From CAWAHD01 sp963781785 (GTDB lineage Bacteria; Planctomycetota; Planctomycetia; Isosphaerales; Isosphaeraceae): a stretch of DNA of 64,000 nucleotides. The stretch covers positions 4,278,001-4,342,000 of the forward strand of contig CAWAHD010000002.1 in assembly GCA_963781785.1 (NCBI GenBank), given 5' to 3'. This document shows positions 57,677 to 64,000 of this stretch, one piece after another (within the stretch, counting starts at the first letter, position 1; every line of letters starts with the position of its first letter). The translations under genes were made by a program, and so were the position numbers. The notes under the pieces were generated by a model. It had not been told where the DNA came from. It saw only the letters and a program-made list of their open reading frames with translations, and searched no databases.

Positions 57677-58999
57677 TCAGTGACTGGCCCGAGCGGATTG
57701 GACGATCGGCCAGTGGTCGCCGCGGCGGTGGGCGCTGCGCTGGAAAGCGCGCTCGCGCTCGAGCCGGGTCTGTTCGTAAAGTGCCGTGTAAAGCTGTTCG
57801 TCGGCCTCGCCGAACGTCTTGCCGCGCCGGCCGGTGACCGTGCGGGCCGTTTCAAACAGTTTGTCGAGAGCAAACCCCGGCGCGACCTTCCCGTAGAAGA
57901 CCGCCGTGAACGAAGGGACATGCTTGGGCAGGAGGATGCCGGCCGGCAAGACATTGCACATCACGCCAATGGCTGTGCCCGTGTTGAGCATGCTGCCCAT
58001 TCCGGTGCGGGTGTGATCGCCGACGAAACAGCCAACCTTGGCCTGGCCGGTCGGGATCGGGTCGCCTTGAAGCGGGACGTGAACCTCGCCGTAATCGTTG
58101 CGGAGGTCGCTGTTGGACGTGATCGCCCCCAGGTTTACCCACTCGCCCACGTACGCGTGCCCCAGGAATCCTTCATGATACTTGTTGGAGAACCCGTGCA
58201 CGATCGCGGCTTCGACTTCGCCGCCGATCCGGCAGTTAGGCCCGATTGACACACAGCCACGCAGGTTGGCGCGGAAGAGCTGTGACTCGGCGCCAATCGA
58301 GCAAGGCCCCTCGATTCGAGTGAATGGCTGGACCCACACATTCGGCCCCAGGATGATCGGCCCGTTCGTCGTGTCGAAGACGGTGTAAGGGTCAATCCGC
58401 GCGGTTTCGTGGATGCAAAGGCGATCGACGGGTCCCACGAGAGCCAGTTTCGCCAGGTGCCGGTTGCTGACCCCGAACTTGTCAGCCGAGGCAAAGTCCC
58501 GTTGCAGATGGTCTCCAATCTTGGACACGAGATCCCATGGGCGGTTGATCCACTCCCCGCCGATCTCCAAACCACCGTGCCGTGCCATCATTTGCTCGAA
58601 CCAGTCGTCGACGCCCTGCGGTTCAAGCGACACCGAGTCTTCAGGGCCAACCCACGCACAGGCCGGCTGACCCTCGCACAGGCCGACCCACGAGCCGTAT
58701 CGATCCGGCATCTCGAAGTCGACCGGTGGCACCCAGCGACTGTTCGCCACGATCACTGGGCCGCGCGCCAGCCAGTCTCGATCGTTTACGACCATGTGAG
58801 GATCGCGCTGCCGTTGCACGTCCGCCAGGTGCGACCGAATCAGACAACTTCGTCTTTGTGGTCCCGGCCCCACTCCCATAGCCCGTGCTAGCTTGGTTGC
58901 AAGCGTGGATGTGCCAAGCAAGAGCTCATGTACGGGTCGCGTGAGCGTGAGCGGCTCGAGTCCACAGGCAGCCAGATCTTCGACCAGGCACAGGCGCAT
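57677..58999 (-). CDS. GlmU-like sugar nucleotidyltransferase
   Basis: This 440-residue protein starts at 58999 with GGAGG just upstream. The N-terminal part is a degraded nucleotidyltransferase fold (RLCLVEDLAACGLEPLTLTRPVHELL). The C-terminal half is a left-handed beta-helix of acyltransferase type with hexapeptide turns (GPIILGPNVWVQPFTRIEG, GCVSIGPNCRIGGEVE, GAITSNSDLRNDYG). This matches the predicted UDP-GlcNAc diphosphorylase/glucosamine-1-phosphate acetyltransferase-like proteins of bacteroidetes and planctomycetes. A role in nucleotide sugar supply is likely; the exact substrate is not shown. It converges with the MMPL gene. Confidence 0.82.
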   Translation of the reverse strand: MRLCLVEDLAACGLEPLTLTRPVHELLLGTSTLATKLARAMGVGPGPQRRSCLIRSHLADVQRQRDPHMVVNDRDWLARGPVIVANSRWVPPVDFEMPDRYGSWVGLCEGQPACAWVGPEDSVSLEPQGVDDWFEQMMARHGGLEIGGEWINRPWDLVSKIGDHLQRDFASADKFGVSNRHLAKLALVGPVDRLCIHETARIDPYTVFDTTNGPIILGPNVWVQPFTRIEGPCSIGAESQLFRANLRGCVSIGPNCRIGGEVEAAIVHGFSNKYHEGFLGHAYVGEWVNLGAITSNSDLRNDYGEVHVPLQGDPIPTGQAKVGCFVGDHTRTGMGSMLNTGTAIGVMCNVLPAGILLPKHVPSFTAVFYGKVAPGFALDKLFETARTVTGRRGKTFGEADEQLYTALYEQTRLERERAFQRSAHRRGDHWPIVQSARASH

Positions 59000-59754
59000 A
59001 GGTCCTCCGATGCATTGTACTCTTGGATTCAAGCGGATCGATCGAGAGCTTGTTCTTCGCTGACGGGAGAGATGTTTTCAATCGGAAGTTGAAAGTCTTG
59101 ATGATCCTCTCCGCTCGGACGCTGAACGGACAGGGCAGATTCTATCGAGAAGGATGGAAAACCGCCAGAGCCGCCGCGTCCATTGAATCATTTTTGCATG
59201 AGTGTGTTGACGAAAATCAACAGGGGAACTGGGAACGGTCAACGGGGTTTCCGGGTGCCTGAATCCGGACTCAGAGACTGGCCGAGACGGCGGTCCGGGG
59301 GTAGACTGATTGATAAGAGCGTGCGTATCGTTGCTTCGTGTTGGGCGCCCCATGTGATCTGGCTGCCGGCAGGATGCACCGATCGGAGCGCTCTGCTCCC
59401 GGTCGAGTTGATCGGGCGTGCGGCCTGTCGCGAGCGACGCCAGGCTGCGGGGAGTGCTGGTGAGCCAAATTCGCCGGATTTCTACCTGGCGGTTCACGGC
59501 GTGCTCCCCTGGTTTTTCCCGCGCCGCGCGGGGAGGTGTCTCGTGGCCACGATAATCCAACTTCGGGCGAAGAGGTCGTCCGATCCCAAGGCTTCCGCAC
59601 CGACAAGCACCGCAATCTCAGAATACTCCCATCCGGGGATTCCCAGAGGTAGCGAGGTCGAGCCGCCGGAAGAAGCCCTCGAGTTCGGCGAAGCACCCGA
59701 ACGAGGGCAGCCCGGTGAGGAGGAAGCACCCGATGCGGGTGCGGGACATAACTA
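59000..59754. other. Intergenic region before the split lactate permease
   Basis: About 750 bases with overlapping frames on both strands but no homology I recognise. The first 250 bases are lower in G+C than the rest and contain a stretch near 59227 similar to the end of the border repeat (GGGAACTGGGAACGGT). Confidence 0.4.
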
Positions 59755-60363
59755 TCATGATGATCGGGGGTTGAGGCATGGTCGAAGCAGGGGCTGAGCG
59801 GTCGGGCCAGGAGCCGAAAGCGGACCCGGAGGTCCCACCGCACGGCTCCCACGGCCCGAACTCGGAATGACCCAACGAAAGGGCGCGACATCGGCCGTTT
59901 CATTGAGATGAACCAGCCGCGGTTGGGCCCTTTCGATTTGAGACCGCGTCGTCGGATCGGGGCCTTCACCCCGTGGCGGAACGGGTACAACACCGGGCAA
60001 GAGGTGAGCGTACACCCAGACGATTCCGCCAACCACGAGTGCGAGCAGGATGCTGTGCCTGAACACGGCGCGAAGCAGCTCACCTTCACGGCCTGCCTCA
60101 CCGGTTGCCACTGCGGCCACGACGATCGATTGGGCATCGATCATCTTGCCCATCACCCCGCCGGTCGTGTTGGCCGAGGCCATCAGGAACGGACTCAGGC
60201 CCAGCTTGCGCGCGGTGATTGTCTGCAAGTTGCCGAAGAGGATGTTGCTGGAGGTATCCGAGCCCGTGAGGGCCACTCCGAGCCAGCCGAGCAGAGTTCC
60301 GAACACAGGATACAAAAGTGGTCCCGTGCGCGTGAATGCGAGGCCCAGGACGGCGTCCATTCC
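59755..60363 (-). pseudogene. lctP: L-lactate permease, C-terminal part
   Basis: From the insertion point the frame continues lctP with GMDAVLGLAFTRTGPLLYPV, GVALTGSDTSSNILFGNLQT and SANTTGGVMGKMID, the family's C-terminal signature including the GSDTSSN loop. After the last helix (LALVVGGIVWVYAHLLPG) the frame goes on for ~75 Pro-rich residues beyond the usual end. Without the insertion it would be in frame with the N-terminal part. Confidence 0.88.
60355..60363 (+). repeat. 9-bp target-site duplication of the ISKra4-family element, left copy
   Basis: GTCCATTCC at 60355-60363 recurs at 62148-62156, on the outer side of each inverted repeat. Confidence 0.92.
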
Positions 60364-62147
60364 GGGTGCACGACGGTCTTTGCGCAGCAAAGTGGTTTTC
60401 GTTATGATGCGGTCGGGAATGCCGTTTCGTCTGGAGTCGCAACTACTGGAAGGAGCCAGGGATGGCACGCGTCAAGGAACCGGCGGTCGTCAAGGATGAA
60501 CTGGAAAACCTGTTGGGTGGCCTCGCCAAAGAGTTGAATCGGCGCGTCTACGGCGACGGTGGCGTCCCGTGGGGTACTAAATTCGCCGACATCGAGGAAC
60601 TCGCCGTCCAGATCGGTCAGGAGATTTCCCGGGAGATGATCGAACAGGCAGTCGGTCGGCAAGCAGAGGACGTTCCTCCCGAGGCCGAAAGTTGCAGTGG
60701 GTGCGGCGGCTCGGTTGAACCGGCCGATGCTTACGAACCCAGGGGCGTGCAGACCCGAGTCGGCACGGCCCAATGGAACGAGCCCAAACGTTACTGCCGC
60801 AAATGCCGGGCAGCTTTTTTTCCCTCAGTCCCGCGCGCTCGGGATTGATCAGGGGAATTACAGTCCCGAGGTGTTGAAGGCGATCGTTTACGCGGGTACG
60901 CAGTTCACGTCGTTCGCCCAGGGCAGTGGCGCGCTCAATGCGTTGGGCGGGTTGAGCGTCGCCACCAAGCAAGTGGAACGGATCACGGAAAAAATTGGGT
61001 GGGAACGTGTTGAACAGCGTGATCAGGCCGTTGATGAGTTTTTAGCGTTACCGCTGATGGACCGCTGCAAATCACCGGTCGCAAATCCCCCGCCCCCATC
61101 GACTGTGGCGACCGTGATGATGGACGGTGGTCGCCTACAAATCCTCGATCGCAGCAAGTGTGATACTGATCAGACCGCGACCGCCGATGACGATCCATGC
61201 GATCGGAATGGGCACTGGCGTGAGGATAAGATCGGTTTGCTGATGACGATGACCAGCAAGGTCTCAGTCAGCGATCCGTGCCCGGAAATCCCGGAGAATT
61301 TCGTCGATCCGACGCGGATACTCAAGCTCACGCGCGAGATCAAGGGGCACGTCGGAGGAGCCAAGGATGAATCAGCCGAGTCGCTCGCGCCCGAAACCAA
61401 CTCGGCGGCCGAGGAGGAACAGCACCAGGACGCGGAGACCGCAAGACCCAAGCCACGGGTGCGCACGATGGTCGCGACGCGGGAGCGAGCCCAGCGATTT
61501 GGAGAAATCTTGGCCTGGGCCGCGTGGGCGCGAGGCTTCGCGGTCGCGGCTCGGAAGGCATTCGTCGCCGACGGTGCGACGGCCAATTGGACGATCCAGA
61601 AGCAATGGTTCAGCGACTATATTCCGATTCTGGATTTCATCCATGCGCTGTCGTATGTGTTCGCGGCAGCCATCGCGGGCCGGGGATTTCGAGCAGGCTG
61701 GGAAGTGTATACGGCCTTGATTCAGCAGGTTTGGAGCGGTCGTGTTGAAGAGGTAATCTCGGCGCTCGAGATTCGACAATCGGAGTTGGGAACCCCCGAA
61801 GAAGCAGACGGTGAAACCACCCCTCGCCGCGTCGTCGCCGACGCTTTGAGCTATCTGCGTAACAACAAGGATAGGATGCGTTACGATCAGTATCGAACGG
61901 CCGGATTACCGATCACGTCAAGTCACATGGAATCGACGGTGAAGATGTTCAACCGACGCGTCAAGGGAACGGAGAAATTCTGGTCGGAGAAGGGTGCCGA
62001 AGCGATCTTGCAATTACGCGCCGATCATCTGAGTGAGACAGAGCCCCTCAAGACATTCTGGGAAGACAGGCAAGAAGCAGCATCGGGGCGCCGGTATTAT
62101 CGACGTACAGGCTGAACGCCGTGGGCTACAATCCCGGTCGTGCACCC
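60364..62147 (+). mobile_element. ISKra4-family insertion sequence inside lctP
   Basis: The element is 1784 bp, with perfect 11-bp terminal inverted repeats (GGGTGCACGAC and GTCGTGCACCC) and a 9-bp target duplication. It holds one transposase gene in two overlapping frames, transcribed against lctP. The intact ends and the perfect in-frame target duplication indicate a recent insertion. Confidence 0.92.
60462..62115 (+). CDS. ISKra4-family transposase, two frames joined at a T7 run
   Basis: The first frame (60462-60848, GGAG 6 bases before the ATG) holds an N-terminal helical region and a zinc ribbon (SCSGCGG, YCRKCRAAFF). The second frame (to 62115) has the DDE catalytic domain: VATVMMDGGRLQI (Asp), FVADGATANWTIQ (Asp), and the Glu helix near ITSSHMESTVKMF. 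Both frames encode AAFFP or LFFPQ at a run of seven T (60815-60821). Reading one T fewer fuses them as CRAAFFPQSRALGIDQG, so transcriptional slippage or a +1 frameshift may make the full ~550-residue protein; a plain indel is the alternative. Confidence 0.85.
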
Positions 62148-62156
62148 GTCCATTCC
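62148..62156 (+). repeat. 9-bp target-site duplication of the ISKra4-family element, right copy
   Basis: GTCCATTCC is identical to the copy at 60355-60363. On the minus strand it reads GGA ATG GAC, three whole lctP codons (Gly-Met-Asp). Confidence 0.92.
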
Positions 62157-63515
62157 CGAGTACTTGGTCACAAAGCCCAGAGCCAGCATGCAAACGATCG
62201 CCGCGATGGCCGGGATCATGCGCCGGACGGTCCCCACGAGCAGGCGGGCCATCGTCATGGTCGAGAGACCGAGCAAGCCGCCGCTGGCCAGCGCGGCCAG
62301 GAACACGGCGGTGCCGGTGGACGACACCGGGGCAATCTCCACTTCGGTCTTCTCGAAATCGGCCTTCAGCGGGTTTTCATGCCCCGTCACCTCGGTTCCC
62401 TTGGCAATCGTGCGAAGCCAGGGAAGCTCGGGCTTCCAGGAGAAGCGGGCGTCGAGCCAGTCCTTGACCCGGGGGGTGCCCAACGACGTGATTGCCGGTA
62501 ATCCCCAGACGAGTACGGCGATGGTCAGGATAGCGAACGGCATCCAGGCACGGCCAATCTGGGCAGCGCTCAGATCACCGGGGAAACGTAGCTGGTCATC
62601 CAAGCGTGAGGCAGAGGTGGCCAGGTGATCTTCGCGGCTTTTGCGCCCGGCCTTGCCGGTTCCCCAATAATGCGTGACGCAGACACCGGCGGCCAGGCTC
62701 GCAACCGCCGATACGATGTCGACCAGCTCGAAGCCGACGAAGTTCGACCAGAGGAATTGAACCGAGGCAAACGTACCGCCGATCACCGCCAGCGGGAACC
62801 AGACGGCCATCGTTTCTCGCCAGGTGCTCATGGTGCGAACCAGCCAGAACGGGATAAGGAGCGACAGGATCGGCAAGATTCTGCCGGAGGTTGCGCTCAA
62901 GGTCTGCACATCGAGGCCGGTGACATCGCTGAGCGTGCGAATGGGAATTCCGATGCCGCCCCAGGCCACGGGGGCGGTGTTGGCGATCAAGCAGAGCAGG
63001 GCGGCCTCGAACGGCTGGAAGCCGAGCCCGACCAGGAACGCGGCAGAAATGGCGACCGGCGCACCGAAGCCGGCGGCGCCCTCGATGAATGCCCCGAAAC
63101 AGAAGGCGACAAGCACCGCCTGGAGCCGGCGGTCGGACGAGAGCCGGGCCACCGAAGCCTTCATGATCTCGAACTGGCCGCTATAGACCGTGACGTCGTA
63201 GAGGAACACCGCCGCGACGATCAGCCAGATAATCCGCAGCAGCGCGAAGACCACACCCACGGCTGCGCTGGCCGCGATCATTCGGGCGGGCATGCGGAAC
63301 ACAGTCCAGGCGACGCCGCACGCGGTGAAGAGCCCGAGGAGGGCGGCCTTCCAGGCGCTGACTTTCCCGCTGGCCAAAAGCAAAAGCAAGACGAGCACCG
63401 GCAAAGAGGCCGCGGCCGTCGAATACACCCAGTGGCCCAGGGGGTCGTAGCGTTGAATCCACACGGCAGCCAGGTCTCCTTGATCTCGGGCCAGAAACTG
63501 CGGAATGGACGGCAT
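62148..63515 (-). pseudogene. lctP: L-lactate permease, N-terminal part
   Basis: About 456 codons of the lactate/H+ symporter: start region YDPLGHWVYSTAAASLPVLV, then the family blocks FCFGAFIEGAAGFGAPVAISAAFLVGLG and LLCLIANTAPVAWGGIGIPI, ending with FVTKYSGMD at the insertion. Roughly eleven hydrophobic helices are present. The protein would import lactate or glycolate. As it stands it is cut by the ISKra4-family element, so function is lost unless a truncated form works. Confidence 0.9.
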
Positions 63516-63757
63516 TCGCAGCCGTTGTCTCTAGGGAAAGCCGCGCGCGACCATCTCACCTTACGTCCGGTCGAGGGGTGGGGAAAGAGCGTTCCCCAAC
63601 CTGCCCTCAAGAAGGGTCACCGGGAGGATCACGAGGCTGATGACATTCGTCACCGTCGAGATGGAGTCTTGACCAGGAAGCCAGATTGGGTTTTATTCTA
63701 GTAGTCGCCTTCGTGCGTGAAGACGAGGATGACAAGACGACCTACAAGGAGCTTTGG

Positions 63758-64000
63758 GTGCACATCGAGATAGCGACTCGTCATGGGGAGCTGGATCCCG
63801 AGCAATATCGCTACATACACGATAAAGCCGAGAAGCTGCTCAAATATTTCGGTCGCTTGATGGCGATTGAAGTCGCGGTGGACCACGGCAAGTATGCCTG
63901 GGAGGTGGAGATTCTGGTTTCGGCCGAGCACAAGCACGACTTTGTGGCACGGGAATCAGGGTCGACACCGGAAGCGGCGATGGACCTGTGTGTTCACAAG
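63758..64000 (+). CDS. hpf: Ribosome hibernation-promoting factor, partial at window end
   Basis: From GTG 63758 (AAGGAG 6 bases upstream) the frame reads HIEIATRHGELDPEQYRYI, then KAEKLLKYFGRLMAIEVAV and EVEILVSAEHKHDFVA, the start of the S30AE domain of HPF/RaiA/YfiA proteins. These bind the decoding site of the 30S subunit and silence ribosomes in stationary phase. The window ends after 81 codons, so long or short form cannot be told. The frame is open upstream of GTG, but the family begins here. The 240 bases before it hold no other gene. Confidence 0.88.
   Translation, partial: MHIEIATRHGELDPEQYRYIHDKAEKLLKYFGRLMAIEVAVDHGKYAWEVEILVSAEHKHDFVARESGSTPEAAMDLCVHK

Noticed and set aside
59271..60137. 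Minus-strand ORF of 288 codons
   Set aside because: It overlaps the better-supported lctP end in another frame and has no recognisable domain.

Overview
The window is GC-rich bacterial DNA that reads as a planctomycete, most likely of the Isosphaeraceae or a near relative. This is inferred from ECF sigma factors fused to or coupled with membrane-anchored sensor domains or WD40 propellers, very large beta-helix surface proteins with the planctomycete N-terminal motifs LEDRLLLSG and LEGRQLLSG, and many small decayed paralogous cassettes. No rRNA and no CRISPR array is present. One complete tRNA (Arg, anticodon TCG) is present, plus four 3' pieces of a tRNA-Ala(GGC).

Layout. 1-3.4 kb: a leucine biosynthesis locus on the minus strand, with a sigma70-like promoter, a 26-codon Leu-rich leader peptide, an antiterminator/terminator pair, and leuA in one open frame with a GAF-like and SpoIIE-type phosphatase module. 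3.5-10.5 kb: an ECF sigma / transmembrane / carboxypeptidase-regulatory / thioredoxin fusion, a frameshifted SGNH hydrolase, a zinc-ribbon coiled-coil protein and tRNA-Arg. 11-14.1 kb: housekeeping genes rimO, pgsA and uppP. 14.1-21 kb: a broken peptidase-MA protein, a WD40 protein coupled to a frameshifted ECF sigma factor, a 20-codon oxidoreductase remnant and a nitronate monooxygenase. 21.2-46.4 kb: an accessory region punctuated by four same-orientation tRNA-Ala 3' fragments (att-like sites). It carries MazEF with a palindromic operator, a truncated replication-type ATPase, two beta-helix surface proteins, two copies of a decaying wHTH cassette with HEAT-repeat pieces, an IS4-family element with clean ends and an 11-bp target duplication, and a five-gene transposon-like module (zinc-ribbon/HTH protein, DDE transposase, ExeA/TniB-like ATPase, RepA-like ATPase, stand-alone CHC2 zinc finger). 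46.5-58 kb: a ParE/Phd toxin-antitoxin pair, TPR membrane proteins, a Ser/Thr kinase, an Nramp-like transporter, an MMPL/RND exporter and a GlmU-like nucleotidyltransferase. 59.7-63.5 kb: a lactate permease gene cleanly split by an ISKra4-family element. 63.76 kb to the end: the start of a ribosome hibernation factor gene.

Many otherwise recognisable genes carry single-base frame breaks (SGNH hydrolase, peptidase-MA, ECF sigma, lipoprotein, both transposases, one surface protein, a TPR protein, a polytopic membrane protein). Some are probably real decay in the accessory region. Their presence in ordinary genes as well suggests that part of them are assembly indels, so 'pseudogene' calls outside 21-46 kb are provisional.
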